A stretch of DNA of 64,000 bases from Chitinophagaceae bacterium UBA4407 (GTDB taxonomy: Bacteria > Bacteroidota > Bacteroidia > Chitinophagales > Chitinophagaceae), in assembly GCA_002390845.1 (NCBI GenBank), contig DGQT01000042.1, positions 1-64,000 of the forward strand. Reading direction: 5' to 3'. Every line of letters begins with the position of its first letter. Within the stretch, counting starts at the first letter, position 1. Positions 8,670-16,326 of this stretch are shown piece after piece. The notes beneath the pieces are model-generated. The model had not been told where the DNA came from and did not search any database. It worked only from the letters and a program-made list of their open reading frames with translations. The position numbers were made by a program, and so were the translations under genes.

Positions 8670-9794
8670 TTACGAAGTGTACAACTGGTTATATTTAACC
8701 ACGCAACTCTCCATACTAAATTCTTTTTTATACAAATCTTTTCCGTTCTGCTGCAGTTGTTGCAACTGTTGCTGCGGCGTTGCCAGCCATGCTTTTAACG
8801 CGGCAAGGTAGCTACTGTAACTTACATCGGCGGAAAGAAAACCAATATCTTTTGTAACAATATTAATCAGTCCGCCAACGGGTGTGCAAACCGGTACAAC
8901 GCCTGCAGATAAAGCCTCGAGCAAACTAATGGGCAAGCCTTCGAATATCGACGATAGCACAAAAGCATCGCTATTCAAAAGATAGTCCGACACATTTTTT
9001 ACCTTACCCAAAAAGTGCACATTGCCTGGTTTTAAAGGCATCAGGTTATTATAAAATTTTTCATCGCCAGGCATGTGATCGCCAAGAATTACAGCGATAA
9101 TATTTTCGCCTTCCTGCTCCAGTGTTTTCATACACTCCAGCAACAACTGGTGATTTTTCTGCTTGCTGATACGTGCCACATTGATGAGCACTTTTGTATC
9201 TGCATTTTTCTTCAGCTTATTAATTGCTGCGGCAGCTTCGTTAAAAAGCGGCGAAGGTTTAACAGGATCGGAACCATTGTTGATCTGCACAATATTACAA
9301 CCCGCATATTCCTTTAAAGCGCTTACATGCACTTCATCTGAAATGCTTACTGGTTGTATAATGCCTTTACTAAAAAAATATTTATACGCAAGCCTTCCAT
9401 ACCACGGCGCATCCATTTTTACAAGGTTGTGAAAAGTGTGTATTTTTTTAAAAGCATAATCTTTCATTTTCCTGTAAGCCCTAAAACAATAATAACCGCT
9501 GTGCAGATGCGTATGCACCACATCGGGTTTTACTTCATTTAAAAATTTATGAATACGGTAAAACATTCTTATATCAGGCCCTTTGCGCTTGCCCAATGTT
9601 TTAAAGGTTACACTTTTATCAAGCATCTCTAAAGGCAAATGCTTGCCGGGAACATGATGGTACATAGAAACCAGCGTTACCTCATAGCCGGGATATTTTG
9701 CCAGCTCATTGCACATTTGTATGCAGAACACCTGAGCACCGCCCCAGCCCAATGCCGGCACCATTTGTACGATCTTGAATTTCTTATCTCCCAA
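8670..9794 (-). CDS. Glycosyltransferase family 4 (GT-B fold)
   Basis: The 374-residue protein begins with GWGGAQVFCIQMCNEL (about 16-31), the glycine-rich acceptor-side loop of GT4 enzymes, and has HTHLHSGYY near 94-102. The donor-binding half has ARISKQKNHQ near 207-216 and the diagnostic EGLPISLLEALSAG at 285-298. It should add a sugar from a nucleotide-activated donor to a growing glycan or lipid at the cytoplasmic side of the membrane. It follows a sulfotransferase gene by 18 bases. With ugd in the same run, UDP-glucuronate or a derived sugar is a possible donor, but this is inference. Confidence 0.92.
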   Translation of the reverse strand: MGDKKFKIVQMVPALGWGGAQVFCIQMCNELAKYPGYEVTLVSMYHHVPGKHLPLEMLDKSVTFKTLGKRKGPDIRMFYRIHKFLNEVKPDVVHTHLHSGYYCFRAYRKMKDYAFKKIHTFHNLVKMDAPWYGRLAYKYFFSKGIIQPVSISDEVHVSALKEYAGCNIVQINNGSDPVKPSPLFNEAAAAINKLKKNADTKVLINVARISKQKNHQLLLECMKTLEQEGENIIAVILGDHMPGDEKFYNNLMPLKPGNVHFLGKVKNVSDYLLNSDAFVLSSIFEGLPISLLEALSAGVVPVCTPVGGLINIVTKDIGFLSADVSYSSYLAALKAWLATPQQQLQQLQQNGKDLYKKEFSMESCVVKYNQLYTS

Positions 9795-9812
9795 GCTGTG
9801 TTGTTTTATTTT

Positions 9813-10751
9813 TTATTGCGCTGATTTAACTGTGGCAAACCATTTATCAGAAAATTTTGTCCCGAGCAAAACGTCTAACTGTTTTACATCTTCTATAAAA
9901 TATTTTGGCAATTGTTCTTTAATCAACTTAATGTCTTCGGGTAATTCTGTCTTTTCATTTTTTGCCGGTGTATTCTTTTTGCCGGTATTCATTTCAAACA
10001 TTTTCTGCTTCATCAGCTTTCTTTTTGAACGCGGCATCCACGGATCTACAAAATATTTTACAATGATTTTTTTTAGTTTATTCTGCTTGATCAGGTTTTG
10101 CTGCAGCCACTGGTTCTTTACCTCACCCGTAATATTTTTTGGTGTAAAATCAGGAACGAAAGCAGTATCTACCTGGAGAAAAGAATATATCTTTTTGGTG
10201 AGCATTTCTGGTTGCTTTACCATTTCTTCATAATCCAACACCAGCAATTGTTGCGGATCAAACAAATCAAGGCAAGCTTTTATTTGCCTGTAATACAACC
10301 CATGTTCCAAATAGGTAAAATCATTATTGTCTTTACTGAAAGGAATTACTTCAGCAGGTTCGTATAAAAGTGCTTCTTTAATATCCCTTTTCTCCCGCAA
10401 CATCTTTTTAAAATACGAGTATGCAGAGATGGCCCTGTCAACCGGGTTGCGTATAATTACAATAAGCTTTGCGTTAGCATTATATTCTTTTATCGCTTTT
10501 AAAAATTCGGGATAAAAAATATAATTTACTGCAGACTGCAAAACCACCGGTTCGGTTTTATAAACAGAAGGTTCCTGTAATAATTTCTTTTCTATAGCTT
10601 CCTTTTCCAGCAACCCAAAAAGGTGTACATCTTTTAAAGAATCGTAGCAAAACACCTGTGGATGCTGGCTCAACCAGTCATCCAGCGTGGTGGTTCCGGC
10701 TTTTTGCACACCAATAATAAAGGAATTGGGATATACAGGTTTTGTCATCAC
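9813..10751 (-). CDS. PAPS-dependent sulfotransferase
   Basis: This 312-residue sulfotransferase has the 5'-phosphosulfate loop QKAGTTT at 16-22 and the 3'-phosphate motif RNPVDRAISAYSYF at 101-114, as in heparan-type N-deacetylase/sulfotransferase-like bacterial enzymes. A basic C-terminal segment with WMPRSKRKLMKQKM lies at roughly residues 240-255. No export signal is seen. It lies 10 bases downstream of cysQ and 18 upstream of the glycosyltransferase gene. It is better conserved at its motifs than the enzyme encoded at 7638-8390. Confidence 0.92.
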   Translation of the reverse strand: MMTKPVYPNSFIIGVQKAGTTTLDDWLSQHPQVFCYDSLKDVHLFGLLEKEAIEKKLLQEPSVYKTEPVVLQSAVNYIFYPEFLKAIKEYNANAKLIVIIRNPVDRAISAYSYFKKMLREKRDIKEALLYEPAEVIPFSKDNNDFTYLEHGLYYRQIKACLDLFDPQQLLVLDYEEMVKQPEMLTKKIYSFLQVDTAFVPDFTPKNITGEVKNQWLQQNLIKQNKLKKIIVKYFVDPWMPRSKRKLMKQKMFEMNTGKKNTPAKNEKTELPEDIKLIKEQLPKYFIEDVKQLDVLLGTKFSDKWFATVKSAQ

Positions 10752-10761
10752 AGGAATTTTA

Positions 10762-11559
10762 TCAGGCCCTTTCTACTACAAACCAGGGGTTCAGCAGGTT
10801 TTCTTTATTGTAAACAAGATCATTATTGGTTTCATAATTATACACCCGGCATCCGGAATATTTCGCAACACCATGACCCGCAGCCGTGTCCCATTCCATT
10901 GTTGGCGCCAAACGGGGATATACCTGCGCCTTTCCTTCTGCCACCAGACAAAGTTTGATAGAACTGCCGGAGCTTACAATATCTACCTGCCCGTGTATCT
11001 TTCTTTTTTCTTCGATAAAAACTTCTGTTTCCGGTGAGTTGTGCGAACGGCTGGCAACAACAGTGTACAATGCTGGTTGGTTATTTCCAGGCAATGCTGT
11101 TGCTGTGCTCAGAACTTCTTGCAAATTATCTGCAGTAAGCTCTTCTGAAAGAGTAACCATATAACTGCCCAAACCTTCTGCGCCATAATACAGCACACCT
11201 GTAACCGGCACATACACCACACCCAGAACCGGGCTACCATTTTTAACCAGTGCAATATTTACCGTAAACTCGCCATTCTTTTTTATAAATTCCTTTGTTC
11301 CGTCCAATGGGTCAACCAGCCAGAAAGTATCCCAGCCCTTTCTTTCATCGTATGAAAGCTGTTTGCCTTCCTCGCTCAGCAGTGGGTAACCCGTATTTGC
11401 CAGTGCAGCTTTAATTACTTCATGCGATTGCTGGTCTGCAATAGTCAATGGCGAGTTATCGCTTTTGGTTTCTACCGCAAAATCCAGTTTATACACTTCC
11501 AGAATTTTTTTACCCGCTTCAACTGCCGCAAGTATGGACAAATCAACTAAATTTTTCAT
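10762..11559 (-). CDS. cysQ: 3'(2'),5'-bisphosphate nucleotidase CysQ
   Basis: CysQ removes the 3'-phosphate from PAP, the inhibitory by-product of every PAPS-dependent sulfotransfer. The 265-residue protein has the inositol-monophosphatase-fold metal motifs: SEEG at 62-65, WLVDPLDGTKEF at 80-91 and MEWDTAAGHG at 221-230. It is the first gene of the minus-strand sulfation run, 10 bases ahead of a sulfotransferase. Placing a PAP phosphatase directly before sulfotransferases supports their being active. Genes for PAPS synthesis are not in the window. Confidence 0.95.
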   Translation of the reverse strand: MKNLVDLSILAAVEAGKKILEVYKLDFAVETKSDNSPLTIADQQSHEVIKAALANTGYPLLSEEGKQLSYDERKGWDTFWLVDPLDGTKEFIKKNGEFTVNIALVKNGSPVLGVVYVPVTGVLYYGAEGLGSYMVTLSEELTADNLQEVLSTATALPGNNQPALYTVVASRSHNSPETEVFIEEKRKIHGQVDIVSSGSSIKLCLVAEGKAQVYPRLAPTMEWDTAAGHGVAKYSGCRVYNYETNNDLVYNKENLLNPWFVVERA

Positions 11560-11703
11560 GCATTAATTTTCAGATTATATAATGTGCTTTTCAAGCGAAG
11601 TCGGCAAGATAAAATTTTATGAGCAAAAATGCCGCCTCAACCGGGTTATTTCAATATTATTCCATGGCGGTGCAATTAAACTGGTAAAAAATACAGGTTT
11701 GAT

Positions 11704-11775
11704 TACCGGCTTTAGTTTTTCATGGCATCGCCTGTTGTGTCACTCTCTTTTACGTTCCGAAGATGATTCGGCCTT
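11704..11775 (+). repeat. Dispersed half-element, TTGTGTCACTC core variant
   Basis: The outer edge is TTACCGGCTTTAG. The core TTGTGTCACTC at 11735-11745 is followed by TCTTTTACGTTCCG. It has the same layout as the GCGTCGC copies but carries the second core type. Confidence 0.65.
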
Positions 11776-11897
11776 TATCAGACCGAGGGGTGTTTTATCA
11801 TTGGAAAACGAATCAATGCCTGTTATTCCTAAAATTTATTTTAACACCCTTCCTTTCACAAACCCATTATTAATCCCATAAATTCAATCCTAAAATT

Positions 11898-11905
11898 TAT
11901 TTTTG
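11898..11905 (+). promoter_or_regulatory. Possible Bacteroidota -7 box
   Basis: TATTTTTG fits the TAnnTTTG element of the Bacteroidota housekeeping sigma factor and lies 30 bases before the hydrolase start. A clear -33 TTTG partner is not evident, so this is tentative. Confidence 0.3.
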
Positions 11906-11935
11906 CCGCCCTGAAAGGGTTTTAAAATAATTTCC

Positions 11936-12616
11936 ATGAAACTTACATATTACGGCCATGCCTGTTTTTCTGTGGAAACCGGCGGCAGCAAAATTTTATT
12001 CGATCCTTTTATTTCGGGCAACCCGCTGGCCAAACATATTGATATCAACAGCATTGAAGCCGATTATATCTTTATTTCACACGGTCATGGCGATCATATT
12101 GCAGACCTGGTAACCATTGCAAAACGCACCGGCGCAACCTGTGTGGCTGCTTATGAAATAGTGAACTGGCTGGAGAAACAGGGCATTGAAAAAGCACATG
12201 GCATGAACTACGGCGGGCCTATTCGTTTTGATTTTGGAACAGCACGGGGGGTAAATGCCATTCATTCTTCTTCATTCCCTGATGGAAGTTATGCCGGCAA
12301 CCCAATGGGTTTTGTTTTTACCACAGCAGAGGGTAACTTCTATTATAGCGGCGATACGGCGCTGACCATGGATATGCAACTGATTCCGTTATGGGCAAAA
12401 CTTGATTTTGCTGTATTGCCCATTGGCGGCAATTTTACAATGAATGCAGCCGATGCAGTAATTGCCGCAGGATTTATACAATGCAAAAAAATAATAGGGG
12501 TTCATTACAATACCTTTGGCATTATTAACATTGATACCGACAAAGCAACGGAAGATTTTGCAGCGGAAGGAAATACTTTATTGTTGCCTGCAATCGGGGA
12601 AACTTTAAATGTTTAA
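11936..12616 (+). CDS. UPF0173/UlaG-like metallo-beta-lactamase-fold hydrolase
   Basis: The 226-residue protein starts MKLTYYGHACFSVE and has the metal-binding motif HGHGDH at 49-54 (ISHGHGDHIADL), with further histidine and aspartate ligands in YYSGDTAL and GVHYNT. This is the compact UPF0173 group of metal-dependent hydrolases, which lack a known physiological substrate. It is cytoplasmic, with no signal peptide. It precedes parA but is separated from it by a half-element, so it need not be in the same operon. Confidence 0.9.
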   Translation: MKLTYYGHACFSVETGGSKILFDPFISGNPLAKHIDINSIEADYIFISHGHGDHIADLVTIAKRTGATCVAAYEIVNWLEKQGIEKAHGMNYGGPIRFDFGTARGVNAIHSSSFPDGSYAGNPMGFVFTTAEGNFYYSGDTALTMDMQLIPLWAKLDFAVLPIGGNFTMNAADAVIAAGFIQCKKIIGVHYNTFGIINIDTDKATEDFAAEGNTLLLPAIGETLNV

Positions 12617-12674
12617 GATTTGAAGTCTGGATGCGATGATTTTGCAAAAAGGGCAGCGTACTGTTGAATATTGA

Positions 12675-12738
12675 GGCGAACGATTAAGTGTGCGACGCAA
12701 GGATGTTGAACAGGATTACAAAAGCCCGGCTCATAAAA
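12675..12738 (-). repeat. Dispersed half-element upstream of parA
   Basis: The core TGCGACGCAA is at 12691-12700. The outer edge AAAGCCCGGCTCATAAAA ends at 12738. A GTG inside the core opens a spurious 32-codon extension of parA, a good example of how this repeat distorts start prediction. Confidence 0.8.
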
Positions 12739-12785
12739 TTGATTTTATAAAATTAAAATATGCTCCGCTTTGCGGGGCCGGAAAT

Positions 12786-13586
12786 ATGGCAAGAATCATT
12801 GGGGTGGCGAATCAGAAAGGCGGTGTAGGTAAAACTACCACGGCAATAAATGTGGCTGCAAGTTTGGCCGTTCTTGAATTTAAAACATTACTGGTTGATG
12901 CAGACCCGCAGGCCAACAGTACTACCGGCATTGGGTTTGACCTTCACAACGTTACCAACAGTTTATATGATTGTATGGTAAATAATGTGCCGGGGCACGA
13001 CGTGATTTTAAAAAGCGAAATCCCTTACCTTGACCTGATTCCATCGCATATTGACCTGGTTGGCGCTGAAATAGAAATGATCAATTATCCCAATCGTGAG
13101 CAGGTTTTGAAAAATATACTGGAACCGGTAAGAAAAGACTACGATTTTATTGTGATTGACTGTTCACCCTCACTAGGGTTGATTACGGTTAATGCTTTAA
13201 CTGCTGCAGACAGTGTGATCGTTCCGGTTCAGTGCGAATTCTTTGCGTTGGAGGGTTTGGGCAAATTGCTTAATACCATCAAGATCGTTCAAAGCAGGTT
13301 GAATACTGCGCTTGCAATAGAAGGTATATTAATGACGATGTATGATGGTCGCCTGAGACTTTGCAACCAAGTAGTAAGTGAAGTGAGAAGACATTTTGAA
13401 GAAATGGTTTTTACCACCATTATCCATCGCAATACCCGTTTAAGTGAAGCTCCCAGTGTTGGTAAACCTGTGATCTTATACGACTCTGACAGTAAAGGTG
13501 CCGTAAACTACCTGAATCTTGCCAAGGAAATCTTACAAAAGAACGGCATGACCAGAATGACCAACGAAGAAAGAATTATTGAATAA
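12786..13586 (+). CDS. parA: Chromosome-partitioning ATPase ParA/Soj
   Basis: With the start at MARIIGVANQKGG the protein has 266 residues. The deviant Walker A motif KGGVGKTT is at 11-18 and the switch/Walker A' motif VDADPQANST at 37-46; VIDCSPSLG follows in the middle of the protein. ParA-ATP binds the nucleoid and moves ParB-bound origin regions. The open frame extends 32 codons upstream to a GTG, but that stretch is a dispersed repeat, so I used the internal ATG. It is followed by parB after 83 bases. Confidence 0.96.
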   Translation: MARIIGVANQKGGVGKTTTAINVAASLAVLEFKTLLVDADPQANSTTGIGFDLHNVTNSLYDCMVNNVPGHDVILKSEIPYLDLIPSHIDLVGAEIEMINYPNREQVLKNILEPVRKDYDFIVIDCSPSLGLITVNALTAADSVIVPVQCEFFALEGLGKLLNTIKIVQSRLNTALAIEGILMTMYDGRLRLCNQVVSEVRRHFEEMVFTTIIHRNTRLSEAPSVGKPVILYDSDSKGAVNYLNLAKEILQKNGMTRMTNEERIIE

Positions 13587-13588
13587 GT

Positions 13589-13666
13589 GTTATAAGTTGT
13601 AAGTAATAAGTGGTAAGTATAGTCCGCTTATGATTACATATGACTTAAAACTTAAAACTTAAAACT
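13589..13666. repeat. Word repeat between parA and parB (AAGTTGTAAGTAATAAGT type)
   Basis: The short gap has one arm of TAAGT words (GTTATAAGTTGTAAGTAATA) and another of repeated ACTTAAAACTTAAAACTT, roughly complementary around a central segment. It could form a long imperfect hairpin in the transcript between the two cistrons. No parS-like sequence is seen in it. Confidence 0.6.
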
Positions 13667-13669
13667 TGC

Positions 13670-14590
13670 ATGAGCACTCCCAAATTAAATAAAGACGCAT
13701 TAGGTAAAGGCATACGATCGTTACTGCAGAATATTGATTCAGATCTTAAAACAACTACAGGTACATTAAAAACAAATGTTGTTGAAGCTGTTACTTCGGT
13801 TACAAGGATTGCGTTGGACCAGATTCAAACCAACCCTAAAAACCCGAGGCACGATTTTGATGAACAGGCCCTGAACGAATTGGCAGCATCTATAAAACTT
13901 CACGATATTATTCAACCGCTTACGGTAACCAAACTCGCTTCGGGTAAATACCAGTTGATTGCAGGTGAGCGCCGTTACCGTGCCGCTGCTATTGCCGGGT
14001 TAAAAGATATACCGGCTTACATACGACAGGCAAACGATAATGAATTATTAGAGCTTGCCCTGCTGGAAAACCTACAGCGTGAAGACCTGAATGCCATTGA
14101 AATTGCACTCAGTTACAAGCGTATGATGGATGAATTGCACTATACACAGGAACAGGTTTCGGAGCGTATGGGTAAAGAAAGAAGTACCGTTACCAACTAT
14201 ATACGCCTGTTGAAATTGCCGCCCGATATACAGCTTGCTGTACGCAACGGCACCATGAGTATGGGCCATGCAAGGGCAATGATTAATATAGATACTATAG
14301 ACAACCAGCTATTTGTATTTAGTGAAATTAAAAGCAAACAATTAAGTGTAAGGCAGACAGAAGAGCTGGTGCGCAAACTGTATAAGCCAGGCGGTGCTGC
14401 TGTTAAATCTTCTTCAAAATCTGTTTTGCCCCCGGCATACAAAAGAATTGAAGATAATTTAGCATCGCATTTCAGTACTAAAGTAAAACTCTCTCATAAC
14501 AACAAAGGTTATGGAAGCATTACTTTAGAGTATTACTCGCTGGAAGAACTGAATAAAATCCTGGAACAAATGAATGTAGAAGTTAGCTGA
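13670..14590 (+). CDS. parB: Chromosome-partitioning protein ParB
   Basis: This 306-residue protein has the ParB N-terminal domain with the CTP-binding motif AGERRYRAA at 98-106. A KorB-type helix-turn-helix follows (YTQEQVSERMGKERSTVTNY, about 145-165), then a C-terminal dimerisation domain. The N-terminal ALGKGIRSLLQ peptide resembles segments of other ParB proteins that contact ParA. It is paired with parA upstream and followed after four bases by a DUF5683 gene, an order common in Bacteroidota. Confidence 0.96.
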   Translation: MSTPKLNKDALGKGIRSLLQNIDSDLKTTTGTLKTNVVEAVTSVTRIALDQIQTNPKNPRHDFDEQALNELAASIKLHDIIQPLTVTKLASGKYQLIAGERRYRAAAIAGLKDIPAYIRQANDNELLELALLENLQREDLNAIEIALSYKRMMDELHYTQEQVSERMGKERSTVTNYIRLLKLPPDIQLAVRNGTMSMGHARAMINIDTIDNQLFVFSEIKSKQLSVRQTEELVRKLYKPGGAAVKSSSKSVLPPAYKRIEDNLASHFSTKVKLSHNNKGYGSITLEYYSLEELNKILEQMNVEVS

Positions 14591-14594
14591 TCTA

Positions 14595-15290
14595 ATGCGT
14601 ATTATCACCATCCTCATACCGGTATTTTTTATTTTATCAACGGGCAGTTTGCGTGCACAGAACGATAAACAAGAACTGGCATCTGCTTCACTGATCGATA
14701 CTTCAATAAAAAAAGCAGCAACCGATACTGCTGTAAATAAAATTGAAAATGACAGTACCTCGCTTTTAAAAGATTCGTTACTTAAAAAGAAACACGATCC
14801 ACGTAAAGCTACATTCCGTTCAGCGGTATTGCCCGGTTGGGGCCAGGCTTACAACCACGAGTACTGGAAAATACCCATTGTTGCCGGGGCGCTTGCAATA
14901 CCTGCCGCAACTTTTATCTACAACAATAAATGGTACAAAAAAACAAGGGATGCTTATAATATTGTTGTTAATGCCGATACCGCCAATTTTGGTAAAATAG
15001 ATAAGAAGCTCATCAATCCCGAAACCAACTACCCGCTGGATGCTTCCAGGCTACAGTATTACCGCAACCAGTTTAGAAGGGATAAGGATTATTCAGTATT
15101 GTACTTTCTGATTGTTTGGGGCGTAAATGTGGTAGACGCCACCGTTTTCGGGCATCTTAAAGACTTTGATGTAAGCGACGATCTTAGTATGAACGTTAAA
15201 CCCAACTATAACCCGTTAACAAAAACGATGGGCCTCGGCGTTGCACTTAATTTCAAAACGCCCCAGCATAAACCTCTGGCTACTTTTTAA
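14595..15290 (+). CDS. DUF5683 family exported protein
   Basis: The 231-residue protein has a signal peptide (MRIITILIPVFFILSTGSLRAQ) and a low-complexity linker. The DUF5683 core spans about residues 70-220: RSAVLPGWGQAYNHEYWKIP followed by hydrophobic helices (IVAGALAIPAATFIY, YSVLYFLIVWGVNVVDA). The function is unknown. It is routinely found downstream of parB in Bacteroidota, as here, where it starts four bases after the parB stop. It is probably a membrane or cell-envelope protein. Confidence 0.85.
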   Translation: MRIITILIPVFFILSTGSLRAQNDKQELASASLIDTSIKKAATDTAVNKIENDSTSLLKDSLLKKKHDPRKATFRSAVLPGWGQAYNHEYWKIPIVAGALAIPAATFIYNNKWYKKTRDAYNIVVNADTANFGKIDKKLINPETNYPLDASRLQYYRNQFRRDKDYSVLYFLIVWGVNVVDATVFGHLKDFDVSDDLSMNVKPNYNPLTKTMGLGVALNFKTPQHKPLATF

Positions 15291-15309
15291 AATCCCATTC
15301 TTACAAACA

Positions 15310-15568
15310 ATTATTTTTTTTGAGCCAGGCAATTGAAGCATTTGGCATCGCCTGTTGCGTCGCACATTTATACGTTCGGAACACCGCGGAACTAAAGAAT
15401 ACAAACCGCAGAGACGCTAAGACGCAGAGATAAATTCAAATTCCTTTGCGCCTCTCCATCTCTGCGGTTAAAATATTCGCTTAGATAAAGTTCAATACAG
15501 TTCCGGACGTACAAGTGAGTGACACAACAAAAGCTTCATTCATATTCTTCTGCCCGGTACAAAAATTT
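15310..15568. repeat. Two-ended dispersed element with inserted word repeat
   Basis: Left half: TTTTTTTTGAGCCAGGC and core TTGCGTCGCA at 15355-15364. Right half: GACGTACAAGT, the variant core GAGTGACACAA at 15517-15527 and the outer edge TGCCCGGTACAAAAAT. The two halves of one element thus carry different core types. The centre holds an unrelated CGCAGAGACGC-type inverted repeat. Confidence 0.85.
15396..15475. repeat. Inverted word repeat, ACCGCAGAGACGC type
   Basis: One arm reads AACCGCAGAGACGCTAAGAC and the other GCGCCTCTCCATCTCTGCGG, complementary at the ends. Intergenic repeats of this kind occur in several phyla. A half copy appears again near 52240. Confidence 0.65.
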
Positions 15569-15605
15569 ATTCATTTATTTTGCCATTAATAAAGTTCACC
15601 TCAAC

Positions 15606-16322
15606 ATGAAAATTGCATTGATCGGTTATGGTAAAATGGGCCATGCTATAGAAGAAATTGCCGTGCAGAAAGGCCACGAAATAGTGCTGCGCATCGGCAT
15701 AGAAAACCTGGAAGATTTTACTCTGGAAAATGTGAAGAAGGCAGATGTTGCTATTGAATTTACTTCGCCACACAGCGCTGCAGAAAATATAAAAAAGTGT
15801 TTAGATGCAGGCGTAGCAGTAGTTTCAGGATCTACAGGCTGGCTGGCTGAGTGGAAAGCTGTAGAAACTTATTGCACAGAAAAAAATGGAGCGTTACTTT
15901 ATGCCAGCAATTTCAGCATTGGCGTAAACCTGTTTTTTGAACTGAATAATTTCCTCGCATCACTTATGGCAAAGCATCAGGATTACGAAGTAATGCTCGA
16001 AGAAATTCATCATACGCAAAAGAAAGATGCACCCAGCGGTACGGCTATAACCCTGGCTGAACAGGTAATGCAGCACCTCACCAATAAAAAACAGTGGGTG
16101 AACCATATCAGTGATAATCCTGCGGAACTGGAGATCATCAGCGAAAGAATTGATCCTGCGCCGGGCACACATAAAATAAAATATATTTCTGCCATTGACG
16201 ATATTGAAATCATTCATACTGCACACAGCCGTAAAGGTTTTGCCAGTGGCGCTGTACTGGCGGCTGAATTTATCTGCGGTAAAAAAGGTATTTTTAACAT
16301 GAAGGATGTTTTGAGCCTTTAA
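15606..16322 (+). CDS. dapB: 4-hydroxy-tetrahydrodipicolinate reductase
   Basis: DapB makes tetrahydrodipicolinate for lysine and diaminopimelate synthesis. From the ATG at MKIALIGYGKMG it is 238 residues, the short form typical of Bacteroidota. The nucleotide loop GYGKMG is at 7-12 and the catalytic and substrate segment EIHHTQKKDAPSGTA at 133-147. An in-frame extension of 29 codons is derived from the repeat and was rejected. The histidine kinase gene starts four bases after its stop. Confidence 0.95.
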   Translation: MKIALIGYGKMGHAIEEIAVQKGHEIVLRIGIENLEDFTLENVKKADVAIEFTSPHSAAENIKKCLDAGVAVVSGSTGWLAEWKAVETYCTEKNGALLYASNFSIGVNLFFELNNFLASLMAKHQDYEVMLEEIHHTQKKDAPSGTAITLAEQVMQHLTNKKQWVNHISDNPAELEIISERIDPAPGTHKIKYISAIDDIEIIHTAHSRKGFASGAVLAAEFICGKKGIFNMKDVLSL

Positions 16323-16326
16323 CAAC

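Larger units (their letters stand above)
11560..11935. other. Intergenic region between divergent cysQ and the UlaG-like gene
   Basis: This region must contain the promoter of the sulfation run and that of the plus-strand hydrolase gene. It holds a half-element at 11704-11775. A 99-codon plus-strand frame crosses the element and has no family resemblance; I regard it as spurious. Confidence 0.6.

Noticed and set aside
11582..11881. 99-codon plus-strand frame upstream of the UlaG-like gene
   Set aside because: It crosses a half-element, has no family resemblance and no spacing that would suggest an operon.
12786..14590. A parS centromere site in or near parAB
   Set aside because: I looked for a CACGTG-centred palindrome of the usual parS type around the genes and saw none.
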